Positions 35,028 to 47,190 are shown, counted from the first letter of the stretch. The stretch: DNA of 64,000 nucleotides from Rhyacophila brunnea (GCA_022495005.1 JAGYXB010000280.1:124001-188000), one strand, 5' to 3'. Program-made: numbers and translations. Notes: generated from the sequence alone by a model not told the origin.

Positions 35028-35480
35028 TCAATTGAAAATGTGTCCTATTACAAAACGTTCCAGTCTGCTCGGAGAGCCGTAAATTTTCGAGGTAAATGGT
35101 AATACTCTACTTGCGTCATCATCAAACGCAGCAAACTTTGTATGGGAATCGTAAAGGGATTGCGCTTTTGGTAGTAAAAGCCTCGTTTGTTCGTTTGGCA
35201 AAGCTCCAGGCGAGATATCGACGAAGACGTTCAACGATAAAATGCATAACGTATTGAAAAGTGACCGTTTATCAAACACGATGTAGCAAAAGCTGTTTAC
35301 AACTATCCATAACTATAAAATTGAAGTTAACGTTAGCTTTGTAACGTTTAACGCGCGGGACAACAACAAAAAAAACCCATACAAAACTGACACTTTGCAA
35401 CACTGGAAGTATGTGAAATACGGCAACGCTGCCAAGTGATAAACAATCTCACGTTTTTTACAGAAGGGGTTGATAATGAA
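35028..35480 (-). other. GC-richer island with an 83-codon minus-strand open frame
   Basis: The frame at 35028-35279 (minus) stays open a further 12 codons upstream without an ATG. A TTTTATAG acceptor-like signal lies on the minus strand near 35320, so an internal or terminal exon is conceivable. It encodes ISPGALPNEQTRLLLPKAQS and ends IYGSPSRLERFVIGHIFN. I recognise no family. Next to it (35395-35440) lie GCAACACTGG and CGGCAACGCTGCC, words that recur in the other GC-richer islands. It may be an exon with promoter, or a unique decayed sequence. Confidence 0.2.
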
Positions 35481-35597
35481 AGGCGATTTGCTGTCGCTAA
35501 TTTTGTTTAATCGAATTAATAATGAAAAGGACGAATAATAAACCTTATTTGTACAATTTTTTTTTATTTTTTAACATGTATACATATAATACTTTTT

Positions 35598-35700
35598 ACC
35601 CGGAGCGGAGCAGACACTGGAGCGGAGCTAGAGCACATATTAAGTCCCGGAGCGGAGCTGAAGCAGAGAAACTCAAAAAAGGATCCGCTCCAAAATTCTG
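35598..35700. repeat. GGAGC-rich imperfect repeat, copy 1
   Basis: CCCGGAGCGGAGC...GGAGCGGAGC units alternate with spacers over about 100 bases. A second locus with the same word set lies at 51585-51680. The remaining flank is AT-rich. Confidence 0.6.
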
Positions 35701-35984
35701 ATAAAAATATTAACAAAGTATAAAATAAAAAAGTGACGGTTTGCAACTAATGACATCAATTACCAATATATGGAAATATATTCAAATTCAATTCGATTTT
35801 TTTTTTTACATATAGTGAACATTACAAATTATTAATTTAAGATGTTCACAACATGACATTTAGAAATATAGAAATATTATTACAACAGTACCTATTATAC
35901 AAAAGTTATTAAACAGCTGTTGAAAAGTGTAAATACAAAAAATTAATATAAATTAGATGGGTACAAGGAAGTACACCGAATGAG

Positions 35985-36240
35985 ATAAGCAGACCCTATT
36001 TTAAGAATTTATAAAACAATGCCCACCTATGCTCATCCTCACGCAGGTGGAATATGTCAATATCCGAAGTGATTTGGTTGAACAAAGTTATTGCCCTCAC
36101 AATCGGCATTACTATTAGCAGGCTAGTTCTGCACCTTGGGAGAACAAACAACTGATGCTCCTGATTTCTAAGATAATCAGGGACACCATGTCAATACTAC
36201 CAAGAATGCCAAAGTTCTCATTTTCAGAAAAAGTCAAGTC
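35985..36240 (-). pseudogene. Jockey/CR1-like LINE C-terminal fragment
   Basis: The minus strand encodes RTSLLIVMPIVRAITLFNQI and ITSDIDIFHLREDEHRWALF. These match the C-terminal block of Jockey/CR1 polyproteins, which reads RT....SP..R....YN......D.F. Two stops lie just upstream of RTS, so the copy is dead. It may belong to the same family as the fragments at 9.7 and 31.0 kb. Confidence 0.6.
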
Positions 36241-37734
36241 ATAAAAAAATATGTGGTCAAATATAAATTTTAATATCGTCTAATAATTATATACTTTTTA
36301 TAACAAAATAACACAAATATTATACTGTCAAATTAATACTTGAGTAATCCATACGTACGTAACTGTATAACTAAAATTAACTACCAAAGTAAATATTATT
36401 TTTAATTGAATATAAAATAACAAATTATTATTACATCGAGAACTTTGTATTTAGTAATAATAACTACCTACCCACTGGCTACACAATGTTTTATTAAAAT
36501 ATCGATTTTGGTTGTATCCCCGGAGAATCTTTTTGGCTGAACGCCAGATGCAGTTCACTGTCTGACTACGGACATAATAAACTCAGTGAAGTACACAGCA
36601 AGGGGGTACTCATAGACATATTATATAAAGCCTCTTTAGACTTAATGAAATTTTGAGATATTGGAAAAAAAATCTTATCCACTTCTCATTTTTATATTAG
36701 GAATCATATTTAATAAGGCAGCTAGTATCCTGAAGTACAATCAGTAATACATCTTAGTCAGAGGCAGATTAAAATCTACAAAAAGAATGTGGATGAATCG
36801 TGCTAGTAGAATAATTATCATGGGTGTGTGTAATGATGATGTCCTGTAGTATGTAGTACAATTAATGATTATTTGAATGAGTCGATCTAATGTAATCGTT
36901 TATTTTCAAAAAGTCCGTATATGGCCAAAATCTAGTAAAACTGTATAATTACACACTTAGTATTTTATGAAAAAAAAAATAAACTTACGTTAAAGTATTG
37001 ATTGCTGACGTATCAAACATAATGTGGCATTCAATATAATTTTATTCTGAAGTCTACGGTAGAGTAAAATCAAATCCGCCAGTACGCTCTTCTATATAAC
37101 TTAGTTGTCTAATTGACCCTATAAACTAATAAAATACTTTTGTTTAAATTAATAAGGTTGTATAGTGGAAAAAAATGCCTAACACTATATAAGTTATTGT
37201 CAAGAGCTTCATTTATAACTACATTGCATTATAAAGAAGGCGTACACGTATTTTATTACAAAATCTTTTTTTGGGTTCGTCACCCCGATTATGATTTATT
37301 GTGTAAGTAATAAAATATCTTTATTGCAATCAATTATTACAAAAATGTATAAAGTTTTTGTCTCTCTTCGGTGAGCAACAATCTGTATAAGCCTTGACAT
37401 CAACATGGATTCAATCTTTAATCTCAGGTTAATCAAATCTAAAAAATTTGACTTAAAAAAAGTTAGCACGGAGTGCACTATAATATAATAAAAGTAGGAT
37501 GAAAATAATTTGTTGGTGCTTCCTTATAATGCTTTTAACTATTAGATGGAAACCTCAACTTAATTTATTACTTCACAGTATTTACTATGTGTGATGTACC
37601 TATGTATGAAATAAATTTTGTATGTACTATAATAATAACATGTAACATGCAGTAACATCATAAAAGAATAGATACAATATTATTAATTCCCTTCTCTCTT
37701 AGAATATCCCTAAATTATTTGCAGTGGCCACACC
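36241..37734. other. AT-rich, nothing recognised
   Basis: No coding frame or repeat of note was found. Confidence 0.5.
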
Positions 37735-37940
37735 ATTGTAGGCGCTTTAGTCGTCTGTAAAGTTTCGATCCGAAATGCAGACAGCGTCTCCGGTTTCCCC
37801 GTCTGCGTCTGCGGCAAAATCAAGCATTTCCGCTTCCCAAATTACATGTTTCCCGCGCAAAAATAACACACATTACCATAAACGCGAGCTTCTGTCTGGG
37901 CGGCCATTTGCATTTCGTCGTTTGCGGCCATTTTAAACGT
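37735..37940. promoter_or_regulatory. Candidate regulatory island with E2F, octamer and Pho-like words
   Basis: This is a compact patch far less AT-rich than its flanks. It contains TTTCCCGCGCAAAA (37849-37862; an E2F-type site), ATTTGCAT (37906-37913; the octamer word), and two direct copies of GCGGCCATTT (37900-37909, 37924-37933) that read AAATGGCCGC on the minus strand, the core of YY1/Pho sites. The only frames here are short. I infer a promoter or Polycomb-type element, but none of this is tested. Confidence 0.3.
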
Positions 37941-38120
37941 GATGAATTTTTTTATTGAATCTTGACAGAGTTTGTTAGAATGTTAAATCATAAAAATGTC
38001 TCAGAGACAAGTGTTCATGTACTTAGCTATAATATTTGTTTTTCGGTAAACCGTGGTGACTTACTTATTTTATTTTCTTTTATTTTGTTAACTGTCAATT
38101 CATGGTGGAACTGCATTGTA

Positions 38121-38345
38121 TTGTTGTTTTAATTTAATAAAACGCAAATTTTTTTTGTAGTACTTATTCCACTTTTAATCAATAAATTAGGACCGGTTTC
38201 GTCCGCTTCAGAGGGACATTTTCAACTAAAAATGAATCAACTAAGTTGAAAATGTCCCTCTGAGGCGGACGAAACGGGTCCTAATTTATTGATTAAAAGT
38301 GCAATAAGTACTACAAAAATGCGTTTTATTAAATTAAAACAACAA
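38121..38345. mobile_element. Near-perfect palindromic MITE
   Basis: The arms at 38121-38227 and 38244-38345 are inverted copies that differ by only three substitutions and one 5-base length change in a T run. They are joined by a 16-base loop. Landmarks are TTGTTGTTTTAATTTAATAA at the ends and GACGAAACGGGTCC near the centre. The high arm identity argues for recent insertion or gene conversion. A decayed relative (GACGAAATTCGTCC) lies near 39100. Confidence 0.85.
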
Positions 38346-38587
38346 TTACTTATTTTATTTAAAATAATATTTACTCAGTTGTATTAAATTTTAATATTTT
38401 GAAAATATTAAAACTAATTGACAAAGTGTAATTTACTAAAAGAGATAATATACTAAGACTTAGCTTCTTCTACCGTGCAAACTTAATATTAATTCAATCG
38501 TAATATTATTCTTTCAATTCGTATGTAATAACTTTTTACACTTTAATTATATTGATTTGATATCGATCGCTAAGCAGTTAAAATGAC

Positions 38588-38800
38588 AATGGATTGGACA
38601 TATCGCTCGACGAGTGGATAACCGTTAGACAAATGCCATCATTAAGTGGTACCCAAGGGGCACTAAACACCTACAGGGATGCCCTTAAAACAGCTGAATA
38701 GACGAATTCATAAAGTTCAGAGAATGTATATTGGCAATAAAAGGACTGAAAAGAGTGTAGGGAGCTAGAGAAGGCATTCATCGACCCCGGCTAACGATGA
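38588..38800 (+). pseudogene. RTE-type LINE tail, 5'-truncated
   Basis: The DNA parallels 62888-63157. TGGATTGGACATATCGCTCG encodes the W.GH.A.R-like block, AGTGGTACCCAAGGGGCACT the WYPRGT block, and GGAGCTAGAGAAGGCATTCA the EL.EAFI tail. Frameshifts and stops (for example DEWITV*) interrupt it. Dead copy. Confidence 0.65.
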
Positions 38801-39507
38801 TAGTTTATAATCCCAATTCTTTGTGGGAAAACGTCATTTAAAATAATAAAAATAAAGCACAATAAAACAGTCTATCTTTTTTTATTCGACATGATTTAAA
38901 AAAGATCAAGATTGTTTTCGTTTATTTAGAGGGTCATTGTGAACTTTTTTTATATAAAAAATACAATAAACAATAAAATTACCTACTTTTGATTCGTTGT
39001 AAAAAAATATATTTTTATTATTTATCATGAAACATGATATAAATTTACATGTATGTAGTTCTCAATCTACATAATTTAATAATTAATAATAAGTATTATG
39101 ACGAAATTCGTCCACTTAGAGGAACATTTGCTATTCGTGTTGATGATGATTACTCATGATGACTATATCGACAAAACTGATTATGATATTAAATTATGTA
39201 GCTTATGCAATATAGATGTATTATATATCATGTTATATTTTAATTAGGGTTCATAACAATTCCTTGTCAAGTTAATCTACTTATCTATTATGAGATGAAC
39301 TTCAAAATGCTTTTAACGAACCAATATTTAAAAACGAATGGTAAAGATTTAATCTAAATTGATGTAAGTAATAAAATCGATATTATATTTTAAAAAATAT
39401 TTTAATAAAATCACACATCGATGTTTTAAAGGAGAGTCTTGGGTCTTATACTATTATGTAAAAAAAATCCCTTTAAAGTGCCTACGAACTAGCTCGCACG
39501 TTGTGAA
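38801..39507. other. AT-rich, with a decayed relative of the palindromic MITE
   Basis: At about 39095-39140, GACGAAATTCGTCCACTTAG and GGAACATTT resemble the core of the palindromic MITE at 38.2 kb. Nothing else is recognised. Confidence 0.4.
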
Positions 39508-39817
39508 TATAAATATTTTGTAGGTCAACCAAATCGCGACCTAATAGAAAACACCCGACGGGTACGGGTATGTATCTATAATTGAATATCGATTATCTTG
39601 TATTTTCAATGGCCACAACAAAACACTGGAAATCCTCGCGCATGAAAGTAATTTTGAGTAAAAAGCTTTATCGAATTACTGGAAAGGTTTTTGGGGGTCC
39701 GGCTTCTCGCTTTGGAGGCTTCTATTATATAAAGGTCATCGAAAAGGGCGGCAAAAATATGCCCCAGGTTATAGTATTCTACATAAGCTTTGGTGTAAGC
39801 TGGATCTCATAAATAAA
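39508..39817 (+). CDS. Candidate small gene, 67 codons, uncharacterised
   Basis: An ATG at 39609 opens a 67-codon frame (MATTKHWKSSRMKVILSKKL...) that ends at TAA (39810-39812). TATAAATA lies about 100 bases upstream (39508-39515), and AATAAA overlaps the stop region (39812-39817). The protein is basic, with a glycine-rich centre (VFGGPASRFGGFYYIKVIEK) and a hydrophobic end. I recognise no family. The tight order TATA, ATG, stop, poly(A) signal is attractive but could be chance in AT-rich DNA. Confidence 0.2.
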
Positions 39818-41404
39818 ACATGAAATTAAGTTAATTTACCTACTGTTAAACCATGATGGAAAGCCATTACCTACATACATTAAAATGATCCTTATGAGGT
39901 TTAATATTTCTATGTAGCACCTACTTATAGTGTGTTTTTAACTTGTCCCATTTTATCATTCTTCTTCTTCTTTGAGTGTCGCACTATTGCACATTATGCA
40001 AGAATTAAGAAAATACTATTTATATTATACACTACTGTAGTGTTGTGTGGGTTAACACTTTGGGAGTCGTCGATGTGTCGTAGGTTATGGTGTTCAGGAT
40101 GATGATGAAGAAGTCGAAGAAGTATGCAAGAGCGAATTTTATTAGCCGTAACGGTTGGTACAATAGTATGTTACAGCATTTATGTTACAATACTAAACTT
40201 TTGTACTTAGGTACGGATCCAAGGTCCGCATCTCGGTACAATCAGATGTTGGGCAAAGCGATATAAAGACTGCGATAGTAACAGACTGAAAATGTATATT
40301 CGAGTGACATTTTGATAAATCATTATTCGTAATTTATACAGTCGAAAGTAATACCTAAACATTATATTCTAGTATATAATTATATTGAAGAGTCAGCGGT
40401 TTAAATACGAGTAGCTGTGACTTTTATTTATTATTACAGTCATAATATAATATGATACTATGGGAATGGATTTTAGACTAATATTCCATTGCGATACCGT
40501 ATTTAATATCGCCAATAAATCTGCTGACACAGGTAAATAGTTGTTTACCGGTATATGAGTCTATTGCGGTCGAATAATTTGATACATTAAAAATATATAT
40601 TTGATCAATAATATACTGACAGCTACACTACTATACTATATATACTGAAAGATTTCTTTATTGGGGTGTATTGTACACTCGCTAATAATACCATTTCATA
40701 ATATCTGTAATATATTTTATACGATATCTATAAGTTACTTTTTGGAATTTTTGTTGTATTTGATGATAATACCGGAAAGCAAAACCTGTAATAATAAAAA
40801 ACTTACTTAATCCGATTATAATATTATGAGAAAGTTTAATCTACCGATATAATTAGGTACATATCAAATAATAAATATAATTCTTCATAAAAATATTAAA
40901 TATAAGATTTAAAATGATGAGATATATAACAATAATCACGTCGGACCTTGTTTCAGTTATACAAATACTATGAATTTAACTTTAATGGAGAAAATTTATT
41001 TAAATCAAACGAAACTGGTGCAAAACGTTTTTGCCATAAAAAATGTTATATTATTTTATAAATATCAGATTACAGATTATTATAATGTTTTGCCGAAAAA
41101 AATAATAAAGAATGAATAAGAATTATTTTTATAGGTATTTAAAACTGTTAATTCCATTTGTGATTGCCCCCAGCTAGTGGGTATGATAAAGTTTCGTGAA
41201 TATATTCAACAGTATGAAAGTTGAGTCCAATTTTAACTTAATTTTTGAATACCGCAATTTTCATTGAATTCTTGAGTTCCAAGAATCCATTATATGTATA
41301 ATAGTTCCTCCATTGACATGTTCAACATCCTCATTTAGAAACTCAACATTACAGTAAATTAAGTCATTGTGCTGTGTGCATAATGTCTTGTCTGCTGATA
41401 TTAT
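39818..41404. other. AT-rich, nothing recognised
   Basis: Short GAT/GAA-rich patches near 40100 are simple sequence. No gene is supported. Confidence 0.5.
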
Positions 41405-41522
41405 TTTCATATTCATTTTTTTTCTTCTTTTTCTTTATTTTTTTGAAAGCGTTGCAATACAATTCAGCTCTTGGCGTGCTCCATCGCCTCCCTGTAGATG
41501 TTGCTTTCCTCCGCGGCAGTTT
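41405..41522 (-). pseudogene. Possible LINE 3' end with a short C-terminal peptide
   Basis: The minus strand reads AAEESNIYREAMEHAKS then stop, followed by an A- and GAA-rich tail (AAAGAAAAAGAAGAAAAAAA). A charged peptide directly before a GAA-rich A tail is a common LINE ending. The peptide itself is not diagnostic. Confidence 0.3.
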
Positions 41523-42035
41523 TTATTTTAAATTTATCTTTTAATGACTAATAACCTGTATATTTTTACTGTTTCTATGTATGACTATGAGCATTGCTTA
41601 TGTATATAATATGACATTAAAATTGTAAACAGATAAGTAAATAATGTATACCATTATTCAAAGATCAGATTAAATACCTACTAATCCATGAAGTTATTTA
41701 CTTGAAATATTATAATGATGAAAAATTAATATGTGTTATATTTTGAAATTCTACCACTCAACTTTCATGAGTACAATCATATTATTTTGTTATTTATACC
41801 TATATGCGCAATATAATACACCCTGAATCATTAAAATTTGCGAAAAGGTCGATTATTATTTACAACTTCTTCATCCCCTAAAGACGGATTAGGTATTACG
41901 AAGTTTGAGATTAATTACACCGCTAATACTTTCATTGTATTATTGAAAAGTTTAATGAATGTGTTTATTATAGGAGAATTAACATCTGTAAAGAAAAAAA
42001 ACATGAAAAGGGTAAATAATCAATTTCGTTTTCAT
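41523..42035. other. AT-rich, nothing recognised
   Basis: No gene or repeat was identified. Confidence 0.5.
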
Positions 42036-42240
42036 TCAGACTACACCGACGTCCGCAGAGTGGACGTGACGTATTGTAGTTACATATTTTTTAAGAATAA
42101 TTTTTGGCATTGTTAGGTTTTTCTATCTGAATAAAATACACATTGAAAAAATACACATGTGGTTTTCCCGGCACATGATTCGAAATCCCATTTCGGTCTT
42201 ATATATAAAATAAATATGCTTAACCGTCGATCACATCCCT
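42036..42240 (-). mobile_element. SINE family A, decayed copy (6)
   Basis: It shares CCGCAGAGTGGACG, TACACATTGAAAAAATACAC and GATTCGAAATCCCAT (B-box remnant on the minus strand) and GCTTAACCG with family A, in the same order. It is highly diverged. Confidence 0.45.
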
Positions 42241-43475
42241 TAAGGTATGTGTATGAGAATACAAAATAATAGTATATTATATACTTGGCACTTTCGCTTG
42301 TCAGTGAAGCATATGGGTCCCGATTGATATTTCTACGGGAAATAGGTATATGTTATAATTACAAGAATATAGTATGAATTTGCTTTCAGGTAGTTCAAAT
42401 ATGATTCTTCTGCGGTATGGTTTATACGAGGTTTTTCATGATTCATACGAAGTATTGCCACCGATATTGATTTATTAAATCGACAACTAGATACATACTT
42501 TTGGTATATTTTGACACTATAATATATCAACCAACGTGTCTAGTTGTATGTTTTAAAGAATGAAAAAAATAAATGTATTTTAAAATGTATGGCTCTTCCG
42601 GTATTATAACATTTAACATAAACAGATAATAGGTAGGTACAATCATTTTTAATAACATATTCAAAATATGTTTTTTAAAATAATTGTTTATAATTTTTAT
42701 CTAGCACAATAGCACGTACACTACTAACATCACACACATCATTATATTATTATATACAATCAGAATAAGGCTAGAAACAAATTACGAGCTCGCGCTAAGG
42801 GAACAAGTGTGTAATATCGTTTTACTTGGTATTTAAATTATTATCAGACTGATGCTCCCATCCTTTAGCACATTATAAAACCAAAAACGAATAGGGTCAC
42901 TTATAAAAATTTGCTAAAATAAACCAGAACCACACTAAAGTCACTCCATGCGTCTCACGCTACATTAACAATCTCACTTCTGAGTTTAGAATTAGAGTGT
43001 TCTCGCGAATCTTTTATTTTAGTGAATTGGAAAGAGATTACAAATGACATGCCTACACGATGGTTTTGTAGGTTATCAGTTTAATTAATGAATGATCTGA
43101 TTGACACGACGTGCACTCACATGACATGATGGTAATGTGTTTCGAGCATAATAAATACATTTAAATGTTCTTTTTGCCTATAAAAATAATAAACCTTTAT
43201 AATCGATGAGATATTTTTCTTATTACCTTAAAATATGTACATGTGTTATTTATATCCACATAATATTATTTTTTTATTTAATTAAATAATTATTATAAAT
43301 TCAGTTAGTAAGTAAGTAAGAGTCAATAAATAATGGCAAGAATAAACACATCCACAGTTGTGGTTGTGCAATAATTTGAAACATTAGTGTGATGAAATAT
43401 AATATGTATTCATTTATGTACCATAGTCACCAAAATATCAAATAACAATTCAAAAAGCACACATTTTCTCTTAAT
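42241..43475. other. AT-rich, nothing recognised
   Basis: No coding frame or repeat of note was found. Confidence 0.5.
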
Positions 43476-43483
43476 AACTGTTA

Positions 43484-44063
43484 CAGTTACGTCCCTTGAC
43501 AAAATGCCGCCCCTAGGCAGCGCCAAAATGTCGCCCCATTTTCATACAGTTTATTTTATCATCCTTTCATTACTCCAATATCTAAGAAATGTGTTATATG
43601 GATTCATTACTAACAAAATATATACCACTAAATCTAATTTAAATGCCATCTCTACTTTAATAGACAACATTGCGAGTCCACGGTTTCAGATACATTTAAA
43701 AATACACCTGACAACTTTCAAAACTTGCGAGTAACTGGCAAAATAATTGGATAAATTAAGTATGTACCTACCTATAATTCGCAAATCTGCACGAGTCATT
43801 TCTGGTCATCAAGAACAATGGAAGTAAGCTAGACATCGCAAACCCGACAAAAAAAATACAGTCCTGTTAAACCTTTTATGTTAATTAATACATTTCGTTT
43901 CCAACCGGTGAGCTGATTTTCTTAATGGAAACATATTTCCGTTATTACTAAGTTTAGGTACCTCTTTCTATATATACCTAATGATTCTTCTCGATTTGCC
44001 GCCCTTGGAGTAACTTCCGCCCCCAAACGACGCTCAATCTGCCTACCCCACGGGACGTCACTG
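43484..44063. mobile_element. hAT MITE with perfect 8-bp duplication
   Basis: The ends are CAGTTACGTCCCTTG and, inverted, CAGTGACGTCCCGTG (13 of 15). The sequence AACTGTTA lies directly outside both ends (43476-43483 and 44064-44071), an exact 8-bp target duplication as expected of hAT elements. The 580-bp interior holds GCCGCCCC-type words near each end and no transposase. This is the best-supported DNA transposon insertion in the window. Confidence 0.9.
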
Positions 44064-44071
44064 AACTGTTA

Positions 44072-45048
44072 GAATGACTTGTCGATTAAGTCACCTCCAC
44101 AAGCACTTGCAATCTAAATTAGATTATGTCATTGCAAATTTTGGATTATAATAATCCAAATCGGATCGCCTGGGCGATTCCACGTACACACACTCACGCA
44201 TGTGACCTTCTACTATATGTAGGTGCAAAGCTCACCGTTTCCGGTATTTTACAGGCGCCGAAAGCTTCCGTATCCGGTTTGTCGGATCGGGGAAGTCCTC
44301 ATTTTCATTTCGCCCTTCCCACATATAACGGAATACACAGTGCGTAAATTGTAGTTATGACAACAATATGTAAACTCTGGCTTAATATATATATTTATAT
44401 TTTTAGTAATTAGGATTTCATACATTTCCAACTTTTTAGATCAGTTACGATATATCATTCAACTGTGTTTAAATACTATGTGCACATGTAACCCACAAAA
44501 AACAAAAGTATTTATAAAATACTGAATTCACTATCAATATTGGAACTTTTTAACCATTAAAGGTGATTTTTCTTCACATGCATAGAAACTAGGCGAGGTT
44601 TATATTGTTTGTGCTTAAATCACGTTTATCATGACAATTTATTTATCGAAGATTACTTACGTGGTACGTTTAAAATAGTAAATAATAATTTTATTTCTTC
44701 ATCATTTGTCCTGCGGTTGAATTATTTTGTCAACTACTTTTCACAGAAATATTTGTAGGTATATATTAAATTTACACTAGACCAAGCCAAGATATCTGAC
44801 CGCAGTCATTGTGATAGTAAAACAGTTGAGTCGTAGTTATGAATCAATAATACGCTATTATATTATGGCTTCATCGGGAATCGAACACCATATCAGAAGC
44901 CAGTACATTACTTATTAAATTTGCTTACGTCATAATGTAGGTATACTTGAGATATTACCTTATAGAAAAGTAGGTCGTAACATTACAGCATAGTAGAAAT
45001 CTTCTATTTCAAAATTTATCTTTTTGGTCTACGTATACGAATCCCTTC
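44072..45048. other. Unique DNA with a GC-richer patch at 44130-44345
   Basis: The patch contains GATCGCCTGGGCGATTCCAC and GGCGCCGAAAGCTTCCGTAT and an unrecognised 73-codon plus-strand frame. It may be regulatory or exonic; no firm evidence. The remainder is AT-rich. Confidence 0.3.
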
Positions 45049-45240
45049 GCCCTCGTAGTCTAGTACGCAAGGCGCTGGCCTTTCATCCGGGGGCTCCTGG
45101 ATCGATTCCCGATGAGGTCACAATATATTTATTTATGTGATTTTCTCAAATCCTGGGTATTTGTGACTGTTTCATTTTTAGTACTACACTACTGTCATTG
45201 GGCACCATGGCCTGATGTAGTGCTAAAATAGAATATAATA
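45049..45240 (+). mobile_element. SINE family G, copy 3 (best head)
   Basis: The head reads CCCTCGTAGTCTAGTACGCA and AAGGCGCTGGCCTTTCATCC, with B box GGATCGATTCCC. The body ATTTTCTCAAATCCTGGGTA follows, and the end ACTACTGTCATTGGGCACCA. The A-like tail is TAAAATAGAATATAATATA. Of the four copies this has the clearest tRNA-like head. Confidence 0.7.
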
Positions 45241-45529
45241 TATTATGTAAAAAAAGAACTCTGTAATAGATTGACAAGATACATTTAAGAATATCAAAAA
45301 ACACCTCACATAATAAATGTACTGTGTTATACTTATATAAATATATGACATTGCCGTGAGGTTCGACTGGAAATAAGATATAGTCGGAAGGAAACAGTGC
45401 GAAAAAAAGCAATGCTATATGTTTGATGTAAGTACAGTCAACCATAGCAACCAACAATCACATTAGCCCTACCCAATTAGTGCGCCCGAGAAGAAATCAC
45501 ATTTACGCATATTATTCTTAGATGAATGC

Positions 45530-45712
45530 GCCCACAATGTACGAGTGGTAATGTGTTGACTTATGATGTCGTGGGTCTCTGGATCTTGCAAATTCGCGAG
45601 CTGTTTTTTAATGTATTTTGGACTAAGCGGCTAATATCAATGTCCATTAAAAACACAATACAAACCTTCTTCTGTAGATGCCAATATGATCCTATTAGGA
45701 TCGAACATGGTG
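45530..45712 (+). mobile_element. SINE family A, diverged copy on the plus strand (7)
   Basis: CCCACAATGTACGAGTGGTA is the head, and a body with GTCGTGGGTCTCTGGATCTT follows. It ends in GATCCTATTAGGATCGAACA, the inverse of the GATCC palindrome end seen in minus-strand copies. It is the only copy found in this orientation. Confidence 0.55.
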
Positions 45713-47186
45713 ACTTAACGTTATGTAATAGAAATGAATAGCAAAATACCTACATATTTTTATAAAAAACAAAGGAAAAATATAGGATCATTATATCTAA
45801 ATAATATGGTCATATTTCAATTGTCCCAGAGAGAACAACGTTTATGTATCCGCCATTGCCGTATATGGAGAATTGCGTAACTGACAAGGCAGGGTGTAAA
45901 ATTGAAACGCTTTTTTTACAACTTTCCCTTGTCGACAATTTTTGGTTAGCCATGCCATTCTTTTAACCGACTGAACCAAAACGAATATCACAGACCATCA
46001 TTGAATAATTCGATAAAATAAGTGAAAAAATTGTGGTTAAATCAGTGAATTGATTCAAACCACGATTTTTATGCTGGAAAATTTCAGATGGTGGATCTGT
46101 ATCGAAAAATACTATCAATATTATAATACAGTAATATTAATTGTACAAAATCTACAGGTTGGCTTATTAATTTATTAGTCTTCCATTTTTTTTTGTTGGT
46201 GGTTATAAAAGAAAACAATGAATATATTAAAATTACGTGCATATTGGGACTTGTTTTGATGTGATTCATATACCCACAGTTGCAGATCAGCGCGTTACTG
46301 ATATTCATAGTGTCAACATGGCAAGCGGAACTCCCTGTAAGCCTTCGAAAAAAATTCTCGATTTAAAGCACTATTCTATGATAAAACTTCTCACCAGGAA
46401 AAGGAAGAAGTCAATGGGGTAGTGTTTATGGGGGTTTACTCTATAACAACTATAATATAAATTTTTGAAGCAATCAGTTTATGTTGGGTAGAGAGTTAAG
46501 TGAAGACGTCCCTCATACCGCGCGACCCTTGGAGTTGTAAATGATGCTGTGGATCTCGGGGGTAAATGTGGGTATATTGTTCGACTGGACTACAAAACCA
46601 ACCAACCCACAAATCGTGTAGTATATACATATATGGAAGGTCGTTGACCGATTATGAGATTAAAAAGAACTAAAATTTTATTTATTTTCATTGTGAAAAT
46701 TTAATTTGATAGTATTAGAATTGACTATCGAATATGAAGTATATAAGTACTAAAGTGTTTTATTTACTTTTTGATAATTATTGGAATGCAATGTGCGAAT
46801 AAATTATCTGCACTATGAATAATTACAATAAGAATGTCTCTACAGAGTAATATCACGAGGATTTTGTAAGAAAGCCAACGGTTTCATTTTGGCAGACCAA
46901 CGACAGAAGTTTTCTCGAGTAAGAAGCTGAAAATTGGCATCTCGACAATACCTTTCAAGCGATAGAAAATTCAACGAGGCGGTCAGAGGCTAGTTTATAT
47001 AATAATTAAAGTATTATTTAATGGCTATTATAACTATAATTGCAGGAGAAGTGGGCAAAAAGCATTGTCAACTATTAAGGGATAGTCCCTTGCAATATAA
47101 AAATCTAATCGAATTGAAATTTTAGGTAGTTATTAGAATTGAACGCTATTCGTGATAAAAAAAAAATATCAAAGAACGAAATTAAT
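45713..47186. other. Unique DNA with minor open frames
   Basis: An ATG at 46318 opens MASGTPCKPSKKILDLKHYS and runs to a stop at 46422; it is basic at the end (LLTRKRKKSMG). It is short and not recognised. The patch 46490-46640 is GC-richer. No gene is supported. Confidence 0.3.
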
Positions 47187-47190
47187 AACT

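Noticed and set aside
46318..46422. Short frame MASGTPCKPSKKILDLKHYS considered as a transposase N-terminus
   Set aside because: Too short and no helix-turn-helix pattern could be confirmed.
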